Of a DNA stretch of 64,000 nucleotides, positions 43,298 to 51,907 are shown piece by piece. Numbering within the stretch: position 1 is the stretch's first letter; the number at the start of each line of letters is the position of its first letter. The stretch lies in assembly GCA_963725275.1 (NCBI GenBank), contig CAVRXS010000005.1:248001-312000 (forward strand), in the 5' to 3' direction. The DNA comes from Bog-756 sp963725275 (GTDB lineage Bacteria > Actinomycetota > Acidimicrobiia > Acidimicrobiales > RAAP-2). Under the pieces are notes generated by a model. That model did not search any database. It was not told the DNA's origin and saw only the letters and a list, made by a program, of their open reading frames with translations. Position numbers and translations under genes: made by a program.

Positions 43298-43430
43298 CTG
43301 GCCGGCGGTTTCGCGTCTGGGCCGACGTCCAAAGCAGGGATTTCTCGGGGCATATTCTCGGGACCTACTCACCCTCTCCATACGCTGGTCCACTGCAGGG
43401 CCGCACCGTGCACGCGGCCTCGACGCTGCG
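43298..43430 (+). repeat. Dispersed imperfect repeat, copy B (in gene-free stretch 43002-43532)
   Basis: About 133 bp matching copy A at 30504-30635. Conserved blocks include TTTCGCGTC, TTTCTCGGGGC, GGGACCTAC and ACGCTGCG. The rest of the 530-bp gap holds no gene I can support: open frames on both strands are arginine/proline-rich and unlike known proteins. The copy lies about 100 bp upstream of the SDR gene. Both copies have the same orientation. Confidence 0.5.
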
Positions 43431-43532
43431 GTGTAACAATCGATCATTCAGTTCCTCGTTGTGTGGATGCGTCGGAAGGAGTGCCTGTGACTACGCTTCT
43501 TTGCTCCCGACAGATGATGATGGACTGACGGT

Positions 43533-44405
43533 ATGGCGCAGACTTGGTTCATAACGGGCTCGTCCCGCGGGTTCGGCCGCGCGCTCACCGACGCAGCTCT
43601 GGCGGCGGGGGATCGGGTTGTGGCAACGGCCCGGAGACCAGAAGTGCTCGACGATCTGGTGCAACTCCACAGCGCTGACCTGCTCGCTGTCCCGCTCGAT
43701 GTCACCGACTCGAGCGCGGCACAGCAGGCTCTCCAAGCAGCAGTCGATCAGTTCGGCCGATTGGACGTCGTGGTCAACAATGCTGGCTACGCGGACGTCG
43801 CACCGATCGAGACTGGCGAGGACGAGGACTTCCGAGCTCAGTTCGAGACCAATTTCTGGGGCGTCTACAACGTGACGAAGGCGGCGATCGGACCACTGCG
43901 TCGCCAGGGTGGAGGACTCATAGTGCAGTTCTCGTCCATCGGCGGCCGGGTCGGCGGATCGCCCGGTATCGCCAGCTATCAGGCCGCCAAATTCGCCGTT
44001 GACGGCTTCACCAGGGTCCTGGCAGCGGAGACGGCTCCGTTCGGCATCCGCACCCTGGTCGTCGAACCAAGTGGGTTCGCGACGGATTGGGCTGGCTCAT
44101 CGATGACAATTCACGACATCCCAGAGGAGTACGACGAGACCGTCGGCACCATGCAACGACGTGTCCGCGCGAACCCAGCAGGCCCGGCGGGCGACCCGGT
44201 ACGGGCAGCAGAGATCATCGTGCAGGTCGTGAAGCGAGAGAGCGTAGCCTCCCATTTGCTCCTCGGCGTGAACGCCGTCGAGATGGGACTCGAGTACTCC
44301 CATCGACAGCTCGAACAAGCCGAAGCATGGGAACAGGTGAGTCGTTCGGCCGACTACGCCGAGCCATATCCAGCGCCGCTGCCGCCCGATGGACGGGAGA
44401 TCTGA
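43533..44405 (+). CDS. Short-chain dehydrogenase/reductase
   Basis: A 290-aa SDR of the classical type: TWFITGSSRGFGRALTDAAL (TGxxxGxG cofactor loop), VVNNAGYADVAPIE, VQFSSIGGRVGGSPGIASYQAAKFAV (Ser, Tyr and Lys of the active site). ARRPEVLDDL after the second strand favours NADP(H). The length and C-terminus (ANPAGPAGDPVRAAEIIVQVV) match the oxidoreductases that follow this plan in actinobacteria. The substrate is unknown. A CoA-transferase relic follows on the same strand. Confidence 0.92.
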   Translation: MAQTWFITGSSRGFGRALTDAALAAGDRVVATARRPEVLDDLVQLHSADLLAVPLDVTDSSAAQQALQAAVDQFGRLDVVVNNAGYADVAPIETGEDEDFRAQFETNFWGVYNVTKAAIGPLRRQGGGLIVQFSSIGGRVGGSPGIASYQAAKFAVDGFTRVLAAETAPFGIRTLVVEPSGFATDWAGSSMTIHDIPEEYDETVGTMQRRVRANPAGPAGDPVRAAEIIVQVVKRESVASHLLLGVNAVEMGLEYSHRQLEQAEAWEQVSRSADYAEPYPAPLPPDGREI

Positions 44406-44519
44406 GCGGTCCACTCTGCGTCGGCCCCGACGGCTGCACACGTCCTCAGCTAGCGTCGAAACGGACGCAACGTCTCAGTCAGGAACGTCCGATGGACCAT
44501 CGGGTTAGCCGGGAGAGTC

Positions 44520-45771
44520 GTGGAGAATCGAGGTGAACCCACAGGACCACTACGTGGCGTGAAAGTGGTCGAGATTGGCGTGTGGGTCGCCGGTCCGGCC
44601 GCCGGGGGCATCCTCAGCGATTGGGGTGCCGACGTGGTCAAGATCGAACCGCCGAGCGGTGACCCCGCACGCAGTTTCCAGAAGATGCTCGGAGGAGACC
44701 TTGCCAGCAACCCTGTCTTCGAGCTCGACAACCGCTCCAAGCGAAGCGTCGTTCTGGACCTGTCCTCGTCCGAGGGGCACGAGATTGCCAACACGCTGAT
44801 CGACGGGGCGGACGTCTTCCTCACCAACATCCGGCTGTCGGCACTGGAACGTGTCGGCCTCGATCCCACGTCCCTCAGGGATCGCAACCCCGCGCTGGTC
44901 TATGCCATCATCAGCGGGTACGGCCTGACAGGTCCCGAAGCGGATCGGCCGGCATATGACATCGGGGCTTTTTGGGCGCGGTCCGGAGTGGCGGCCTCCC
45001 TGACGCCTCCCGGTGGCGAGCTCCCCTTCCAGCGCGGGCAGGCATGGGCGACCACTCGGTCGCGATGACGGGAGCCGCCATGGTCTGTGCCGCGCTCGTC
45101 GCACGGGAACGCACGGGCGTGGGCGACCTCGTCTCGGCATCCCTCCTTCGCCAGGGCGCCTACACCATCGGATTCGACGTGAACGTGGCGCTGATGTGGG
45201 GAAGGCCGATCCGGCTCGGGAGCCGGTCGACGATGACGAATCCGACCGTCAACAATTACACCGCCGGCGACGGAAAGCGCTTCTGGATCGTGGGCCTGGA
45301 AGGAGAGCGGCACTGGTCGCCCCTGGCCCGGGCCGTCGATCGCGTTGAATGGCTCATCGACGAGCGGTTCGACACGACGGTGGCCCGATACAAGAACGGA
45401 GTTGAGCTGGTGCGCCTGCTCGACGAGATCTTCGCCACACGGCCACTCTCGGAGTGGGGCGAGATCTTTGACGCCGAGCCGGACTTCTTCTGGTCCCCGG
45501 TACAGACCGTCGAGGACCTCCTGTCCGACGAGCAGTTCTTGGCGGCCGGCGGGCTGGTGCAGGTGCCCGACGAGCACGGGATCCAGATGATGATCGCCAC
45601 TCCCGCCGACTTCGAGGTTGAATCGGCCAAACCCCGATTCCGCGCCCGCGACTCGGAGAGCACACGCGGGAAGTGCTCGAAAGCCTGGGCTACGACGAGC
45701 CTCGGATCGCCCGCTTGGAGTCGGAGGGTGCGATCAGGACCGAGCACGCCGGAACGGGAGATGGCCCGTAA
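44520..45771 (+). pseudogene. CaiB/BaiF-type CoA-transferase, two frameshifts
   Basis: A class III CoA-transferase of about 417 aa spread over three frames. Frame one: GVKVVEIGVWVAGPAAGGILSDWGADVVKIEPPSGDPAR, then NPALVYAIISGYGLTGPEADRPAYDIGAFW up to about 45045. Frame two: GMGDHSVAMTGAAMVCAALVARERTGVGDLV to FRARDSE at about 45655. Frame three: EHTREVLESLGYDEPRIARLESEGAI to TAA at 45769-45771. Each change needs one base. The domain content is complete, so decay is recent or the indels are sequence errors. GTG at 44520, with GGGAGAG upstream, is the start. Confidence 0.8.
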
Positions 45772-45854
45772 AAGGTAACCATACGACTCAGCGGCCTCTT
45801 CCCTGGCGTCAATAGGTTCTTGAATCAGGCGCCTGGACTTCGGGGGTGTTTCAG

Positions 45855-48800
45855 CTAGTGCGCGGCGTCCGGGCTCGCCACCACCGCCTCCTCGGACAGC
45901 GACAGTACGGTCTCCCCGGCCAGGATCGGACCCTCCGTGTGGAGGTGGCAGCGAACCGACACCCCTGTGGGTGTCCGGTACGGCTCGGGTTCGACAGAGC
46001 GACACACGTCCATGGCGAAGGCGCATCGGGCACGGAAGCGGCATCCGATGGACTCGGTCGTGGCGTCGCCGACCTCGCCCCGGAGCACCACCCGGCGGCG
46101 ATCCTCGCGCCCGGTGGGATCTGGGATCGGGATGGCTGACAGCAGTGCGGCGGTGTAGGGATGGGCCGGACGGGAGTAGACCTCTTCGGCTGGACCTTCC
46201 TCGACGACCTGGCCCAGGTACATGACGGCGATCCGGTCGCTGATGTGGTGAACCACGGAGAGGTCGTGCGCGATGAAGAGGTAGGCGGTCCCGAGCTGGG
46301 CTTGGAGATCCCGGAGCAGGTTGATCACTTGTGCCTGGGTCGAGACGTCGAGGGAGCTGACCGCCTCGTCGCAAACCAACAGCCTCGGGTGCACCGCCAG
46401 GGCACGGGCGATGGCGATCCGCTGCCGCTGACCGCCGGAGAACTGGTGCGGGTACCGCTCGAGCGCGGACCGCCCCATCCCCACCTGTTCGAGGAGCTCG
46501 ACCACCCGGTCGGTACGCTCCGCCGAGCTCATGTCGGCGTGCACGACAAGTGGCTCACCGACGGTGTCGGCAACGGTGTGACGTGGGTCCAGAGACGAGT
46601 AGGGGTCCTGGAAGACCATCTGCATGAGGTCCCTGCGGTTTCGAAGGTCACTTCCTTTCAAGGACGTTACGTCGATACCGTCGATGCGGACGATGCCAGC
46701 GGTCGGGTCGATGAGCCGCATGACCAGGCGGGCCAGGGTGGACTTCCCCGAACCACTCTCGCCGACCAGGCCGAGCGTGGACCCCGTCGAGATCGTCAGG
46801 GTGACCTGGTCGACGGCGTTCACGCTGCCCGTGGCCCGGCGGAGGACTCCCGAACGGATCGGGAACAGCTTCGACAACCCCGACACCTCGAGGGCCGATC
46901 GGGAGGGGCTGACCTCCTCGGGGTGGGGTGCCGCGTTGTCGGGGGCGTTGGTGCCGGAGTCGGTGACGCCGCCTGCGGGCACGAGCGCCTCGAGGGCTGG
47001 TATCGAGGGTCTGGTCGGGGTCGTTGGGCCGAGTGCGACGGCTCCCGCATTGACGGCCTCGCCACCGCGCCAGAGGTGGAGCTCGTCCTGGCGGAGGCAG
47101 CGGGCGAGCTGGTGCGGGTCCGAGGAGCCACCGGCCTCTACCGGACCCAGGGCGATCGACGTCTGGGCGCAGCGCTCCTCGGCATAGTCGCATCGAAGTC
47201 GGAAGCGGCAGGACTCGGTGATCTCGTCGGGGCGCGGCACTCTCCCCGGAATGGCATGAAGCGGCATGCCCGCCGGGGTCATCTGGGGCATCGACGCCAA
47301 GAGCGCCTCCGTATAGGGGTGCCGGGGCCGGCCGTAGAGGGCGCGCACCGGGGCCTCCTCGACGATCTGGCCTGCGTACATGACCACGACTTCGTCCGCC
47401 ACGTCGGCGATCACCCCGAGGTCGTGCGTGACGAAGATCATCGACATCGACTGCTCTTCGAGCAGCGACCGCAGGAGGTCGATGATCTGTGCCTGGGTGG
47501 TCACGTCGAGCGCCGTCGTCGGTTCGTCGGCGATCAACAGCTTGGGCTGGCACGACAGGGCCATGGCGATCATCACCCGTTGCCGCATGCCTCCCGAGAA
47601 CAGGTGAGGGTACTCGCGCGCCCGCTTGGCGGCATTCGGGATCTCGACTTTGTCGAGCATCTCGACCGCCACCCTCCAAGACTCCTTGCGGCTGAGCGCC
47701 GTGTGGACCCGGACCTGCTCGGCGATCTGGTTGCCGACCGAGTACGCAGGGTTCAGGCTGGTCATCGGTTCCTGGAAGATCATGGAGATCTCCGCACCCC
47801 TGAGCTTGCGCAACTCCTTCGGTCCCATCGCGCTCAGCTCGCGTCCCCCGAAGCCCACGGTGCCGGCGGCGAGTCGGCCGCCGGGCGGGAGGAGTCCCAT
47901 GACTGCCAGCGCCGAGACGGTCTTGCCCGAGCCGCTCTCTCCGACGAGACCGATCGTCTGGCCCGGCTTGACGTCGAAGGACACGTCCTCGACCACCGGG
48001 AGCCACTCGCCCCTGACGTTGAACTCGACCCGAATGTGCTCCACCGCGAGGAGCGGTGCAGACCCTCCGACCGACGCCGGCGCAGGGCTGACCGGATCGG
48101 TCGCCGATGCCGCTATCGCCGTCTCTCGGATACCCGCGGCAGAGACGGTCGCCTCCTCCTGCGGAGTTCCCGCATGCACCAGCCGGCCTCGCAGCCAGCG
48201 AGCGAGCTGTCGGGCGCGCTTGGCCGAGATGGCCCGCTCACGACCCAGGGCATCGCGCAGGCCGTCGGCAGCAAGGTTGAATGCCAGGACCGTGATCGTG
48301 ATGGCCAACCCCGGCCAGATGAGCGCGGTGGGGTTGGTGAAGATGAACTGGTAGGCCTCGCTGAGCATGTTTCCCCAGCTGGCCGTCGGCGGCTGGGCTC
48401 CGAGGCCGAGGAAGGACAGGCCGGCCTCCGCCAGGAGCGCGAAGCCCAGCGCCAGGGCCACCTGGATGACGACAGGTGAGGAGACATTGGGAAAGATGTG
48501 CGACCGGATCAACCGGGACGGGCGGGCGCCCAGGGACTGGGACGACTCTATGTAGGTTTCCTCGCGCACCGAGATGACCTCACCCCTGATCAACCGGACG
48601 AAGCTCGGGACGAACACCACGGCGATGGCGATGGCGGCGTCGTTCAAGTTGGCACCCAGGAGCGCCGCCACGGTCAGCGCCAGGACCAGAGGTGGGAACG
48701 AGAAGAGTGCATCCATCAGCCGCATCACGGTCGTGTCGAACCAACCTCGGAAGTACCCGGCGATCAACCCGATCGGGAGGGCCACCACGATGGCCATGCC

Positions 48801-49160
48801 GACGATCTCGAAGGTCGCCCGTAACGAGACCCGGGCGCCCCAGATGAGGCGGCTCAAGATGTCCCGCCCCAGGTCGTCCGTGCCGAGCCAGTGCGCTCCC
48901 GACGGTCCGGCGTTGATGGCGTTGAGGTCCGCGAAGTTCGGCTTGTACGGCGCGATCAACGGCGCGGCGATCGCCGCCGCGGTCAGCAAGATCAGATACA
49001 CGAGCGCGATGACGGCGAAGCGGTCTCGGACAAACCGGCGCCACAGCCGCTCCGGGCGGTCGGTCTCGATGTCCGGGGAGCTCTCCTCGACCCGCTGCTC
49101 ATGGATCTGGTCCCCGAGGACGAGGGGGTCGGTGTCACCCGGAGGCAGCAGCGAGGTCAA
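45855..49160 (-). CDS. Peptide ABC transporter: DppC permease fused to two ATPases (DppD and DppF)
   Basis: One uninterrupted 1101-codon frame. Residues 1-355 are a DppC-type permease (WRRFVRDRFAVIALVYLILLTAAAIAAPLIAPY, then GTDDLGRDILSRLIWGARVSL). Residues about 365-700 are a DppD-type ATPase (GESGSGKT, HLFSGGMRQRVMIAMAL, LLIADEPTTALD, with a Cys-rich tail FRLRCDYAEERC). After a Pro-rich linker, residues about 755-1095 are a DppF-type ATPase (GESGSGKST, FSGGQRQRIAIARAL, CRFRARCAFAMDVC). No stop or convincing start was found at either junction. The TTG start overlaps the dppB stop (TTGA). The fusion imports peptides with DppB and DppA. Confidence 0.85.
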   Translation of the reverse strand: MTSLLPPGDTDPLVLGDQIHEQRVEESSPDIETDRPERLWRRFVRDRFAVIALVYLILLTAAAIAAPLIAPYKPNFADLNAINAGPSGAHWLGTDDLGRDILSRLIWGARVSLRATFEIVGMAIVVALPIGLIAGYFRGWFDTTVMRLMDALFSFPPLVLALTVAALLGANLNDAAIAIAVVFVPSFVRLIRGEVISVREETYIESSQSLGARPSRLIRSHIFPNVSSPVVIQVALALGFALLAEAGLSFLGLGAQPPTASWGNMLSEAYQFIFTNPTALIWPGLAITITVLAFNLAADGLRDALGRERAISAKRARQLARWLRGRLVHAGTPQEEATVSAAGIRETAIAASATDPVSPAPASVGGSAPLLAVEHIRVEFNVRGEWLPVVEDVSFDVKPGQTIGLVGESGSGKTVSALAVMGLLPPGGRLAAGTVGFGGRELSAMGPKELRKLRGAEISMIFQEPMTSLNPAYSVGNQIAEQVRVHTALSRKESWRVAVEMLDKVEIPNAAKRAREYPHLFSGGMRQRVMIAMALSCQPKLLIADEPTTALDVTTQAQIIDLLRSLLEEQSMSMIFVTHDLGVIADVADEVVVMYAGQIVEEAPVRALYGRPRHPYTEALLASMPQMTPAGMPLHAIPGRVPRPDEITESCRFRLRCDYAEERCAQTSIALGPVEAGGSSDPHQLARCLRQDELHLWRGGEAVNAGAVALGPTTPTRPSIPALEALVPAGGVTDSGTNAPDNAAPHPEEVSPSRSALEVSGLSKLFPIRSGVLRRATGSVNAVDQVTLTISTGSTLGLVGESGSGKSTLARLVMRLIDPTAGIVRIDGIDVTSLKGSDLRNRRDLMQMVFQDPYSSLDPRHTVADTVGEPLVVHADMSSAERTDRVVELLEQVGMGRSALERYPHQFSGGQRQRIAIARALAVHPRLLVCDEAVSSLDVSTQAQVINLLRDLQAQLGTAYLFIAHDLSVVHHISDRIAVMYLGQVVEEGPAEEVYSRPAHPYTAALLSAIPIPDPTGREDRRRVVLRGEVGDATTESIGCRFRARCAFAMDVCRSVEPEPYRTPTGVSVRCHLHTEGPILAGETVLSLSEEAVVASPDAAH

Positions 49161-50119
49161 CCGAGGCGCACCTTGGGATTGAGCATCCCGTAGATGATGT
49201 CGACGATGAGGTTGACCAGAACGAAGAACAGGGCGGTGACCAGGACGACGCCTTGGATGACCGGCAGGTCCTTTTCGCTGATCGCCTGGAGCATGTAGGT
49301 CCCGAGTCCCGGCAGCGAGAAGATCTGCTCGATGATGAAGGTGCCTCCCAGCAGGTACGCGAACTGGATGCCGACGACCGTGACCACCGGGCTGAGGGCG
49401 TTCTTCATGGCGTGTTTGCCGATCACCATGCGCTGAGGGAGACCCTTGGCCACGGCCGTACGCATGTAGTCCTGCTGGAGCGTGTCGATCATCGAGCCCC
49501 GGATCTGCCGAGCGATGGTCGCCGACCCGCCGATCCCGAGCGCCAGCCACGGCATGATCAGGTGCTGGAACCACCCCCACGGTGAGGTTGTGAACCTCAC
49601 GTACCCGATGGGCGACAGCCAGTGGAGATTGATCGCCAAGACCACGACCAGGATCATTGCCAGCCAGAAGTCGGGGATGGCTACCCCGAGGCTGCTCCCG
49701 ACCGTCACCACCCGGTCGGTGGCGGAACGAGGTTTCACCCCGGCGGCGATGCCGGTGGGAACCCCGATCACGATGGCGACGAACATCCCGCCGAGCGCCA
49801 CGCTGAAGGTGACGGGGAACCGCAGGGCGATGCCCGAGGCCACGCTCTGGTTCTGGAACAGCGAGTTCCCGAGGTGGCCGTGGAGCACGGCCGAGAGCCA
49901 ATTCCAGAACTGCTGGAAGAACGGCTCGTTGAGATGGAGCTGGGCGGTGATCTTGGCCACCTCTGCGGGGGTGGCGTGGGCCCCGCCGGCCAGGGTCAGC
50001 GCGGGGTCCCCCGGGATCAGGAAGATCAGGCTGAAGACCCCGAGGCAGATGAGCAGCAGCAGGGGGATGGTGATCAGCAGCCGTCTCGCTATGAACGAGA
50101 CCAGCGAAGAGTTCGCCAT
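49157..50119 (-). CDS. Peptide ABC transporter permease DppB-like
   Basis: A 320-aa permease with about six membrane segments: FIARRLLITIPLLLLICLGVFSLIFLIPGDPAL is the usual DppB/OppB start, and TLQQDYMRTAVAKGLPQRMVIGKHAMKNALSPVVTVVG is the cytoplasmic EAA-type loop that touches the ATPases. It ends YGMLNPKVRLG, also typical. Its stop overlaps the TTG of the fused partner, so the subunits are made together. The substrate is probably an oligopeptide, to judge from the binding protein. Confidence 0.93.
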   Translation of the reverse strand: MANSSLVSFIARRLLITIPLLLLICLGVFSLIFLIPGDPALTLAGGAHATPAEVAKITAQLHLNEPFFQQFWNWLSAVLHGHLGNSLFQNQSVASGIALRFPVTFSVALGGMFVAIVIGVPTGIAAGVKPRSATDRVVTVGSSLGVAIPDFWLAMILVVVLAINLHWLSPIGYVRFTTSPWGWFQHLIMPWLALGIGGSATIARQIRGSMIDTLQQDYMRTAVAKGLPQRMVIGKHAMKNALSPVVTVVGIQFAYLLGGTFIIEQIFSLPGLGTYMLQAISEKDLPVIQGVVLVTALFFVLVNLIVDIIYGMLNPKVRLG

Positions 50120-50134
50120 CGTGGGAGGTCAGCC

Positions 50135-51751
50135 CTACTTCTTGATGTAGATGCCCGCAAGATCGGTGTGACACTGGCCGATCGGGGCCTGGACCGTCCC
50201 ACCGACGACGTCCTTGTTGTAGCCAACGAGCGAAGGCTGGAACACGAGCGGAACCTCGGCACCGATCGCCATCGCGAGAGCACCGGCCTTTTGCATGTAT
50301 GGCGCCTGCTGCTGGGCCGTGACGTAGTAGAGGGCCTGCTTGATGTACGGAGCAAGCTGTGGATTGGCGGTCCCGAAGTGTTGGGTGAGGAAGCCGATCG
50401 GGAGGAACTCGTCTTCGAAGTTGTTGGCCAGGTCGGGCCCATTCGAGAGCTGATCGGTCAGCACGGCGTCGCCCTGGCCCTTGATGTACACATCGGTCAA
50501 GAGGTCTGCCGGGTCGACCTGCTGCAGGTTGACCGTGATCCCCGCAGCCTGGGCCTGCTGCTGGATGATCAGGGAGATTTGACCCAACGAGGCGTCTCCG
50601 GAGGGCACGACCAGGGTGAAGGAGATCCCATTGGGGTAGCCGGCGGCCTTGAGCATCGCCTTGGCCTTCGCAGGCTGGTAGGTGTACATGTTGCCCACCG
50701 ACGTGTTGTACCCGGGCGACCAGGACGGGAAGGGCTGGTATGCCGCCTCACCGAGGCCGGCGTTCACCGTGTGGTTGAGAGCATTCCGATCCACCGCGTA
50801 TTCGAGCGCGGCGCGTACCTTCTCGTTGGTAAACGGTCCGGTGTTCTGCCGCATCTGCAGGTCGAAGTAGTCGTAGGACTGGCCCACCGCCACCGCGAGG
50901 TTGGGTTGGGCTTCGACTTGGGCAACCTCGTTGGGCTCGAGTGTCGCCATGTCGACCGCGCCGGATTCGAGCGCCCCGATAGTCTGCGGGCCGAGCCCGA
51001 CCTGGACGAAATCGATGCCCCCGAGCTTGTACTGCCCCTTGTTCCAATATTTGGGGTTGGCGACGAGGTTGATCGAGGAACCTTGCTGGTAGCTGCTGAG
51101 CACGAAGGGACCGGCGCCGATGGGTTTGGTCGCATCAGTGCTGATCGTGCTGGGGTCAACGATGGTGCCGTCTGTGTGGTACAGGGCCTGGATCACGTCT
51201 CCCGGGATCGGGTTGGAGAGGTTGAGTACGAGGGTGAGCGGATCGACGACGTCGATCGTCGAAATGGCACTGAGCGTCGTCAGCAGGGGACTCATCCTCA
51301 TATAGAGCAGGCTCGTCTTGATCGCGTTGGCGTCGACCGGATCACCGTTCGAGAACACGACACCCGGCCGAAGGTGGAGGGTGACCGTGTTGGACGTCGA
51401 CGACCAGCTCTCCACGATGTTGGGGAGGAAGGCGTTGTTCGTGATGCCCAGGCCCGAGGCATAGATATTCGACAGGATCGAGAATCCGCAGGGATTGAGG
51501 GACTGTTCAGGATTGAAGGTGTTGTCGAACTCGTCGTTGAGGTCGATCCCGTACTTGAGGACCCCGTTGGGATTGATGCCCGACTGCGTTGCTGCAGGGG
51601 TGCTCGTGCCGCCACACGCCACCACCGTCAGCCCGAAGCAAATCGCCACCATGGCACCCAACAGGGGGCGCCGGGCCCGGCCTCTGCGCCCCCGGCGATC
51701 GGGACCACCGTCGACATCCGTACGCCGCCGGCCCGATCCACGAATCGCCAT
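50135..51751 (-). CDS. Peptide ABC transporter substrate-binding lipoprotein (SBP_bac_5)
   Basis: A 538-aa binding protein anchored as a lipoprotein: a long Arg-rich n-region, hydrophobic core LLGAMVAICFGLTVV and lipobox VAC. The mature part has family motifs: LNPCGFSILSNIYASGL, PNIVESWSSTSNTVTLHLRPGVVFSNGDPVDA, YQQGSSINLVANPKYW and EYAVDRNALNHTV. It feeds the DppB/DppCDF complex encoded directly downstream. The ligand is unknown; the family takes peptides, nickel chelates or sugars. Confidence 0.92.
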   Translation of the reverse strand: MAIRGSGRRRTDVDGGPDRRGRRGRARRPLLGAMVAICFGLTVVACGGTSTPAATQSGINPNGVLKYGIDLNDEFDNTFNPEQSLNPCGFSILSNIYASGLGITNNAFLPNIVESWSSTSNTVTLHLRPGVVFSNGDPVDANAIKTSLLYMRMSPLLTTLSAISTIDVVDPLTLVLNLSNPIPGDVIQALYHTDGTIVDPSTISTDATKPIGAGPFVLSSYQQGSSINLVANPKYWNKGQYKLGGIDFVQVGLGPQTIGALESGAVDMATLEPNEVAQVEAQPNLAVAVGQSYDYFDLQMRQNTGPFTNEKVRAALEYAVDRNALNHTVNAGLGEAAYQPFPSWSPGYNTSVGNMYTYQPAKAKAMLKAAGYPNGISFTLVVPSGDASLGQISLIIQQQAQAAGITVNLQQVDPADLLTDVYIKGQGDAVLTDQLSNGPDLANNFEDEFLPIGFLTQHFGTANPQLAPYIKQALYYVTAQQQAPYMQKAGALAMAIGAEVPLVFQPSLVGYNKDVVGGTVQAPIGQCHTDLAGIYIKK

Positions 51752-51907
51752 GACTAGCTCGCTTCCAGTCAGCCCGTCTGTCGGTGCGGGACAATCTGCG
51801 AAGAATACCTGAAGCTGCTGGTGGCTACCGGTACCCGCTAGTCGATCAGCTATGCGATGAGCAGGGACGCGAACGCGGGGGCGAACTGAGCGAGGCGATG
51901 GATGCAG

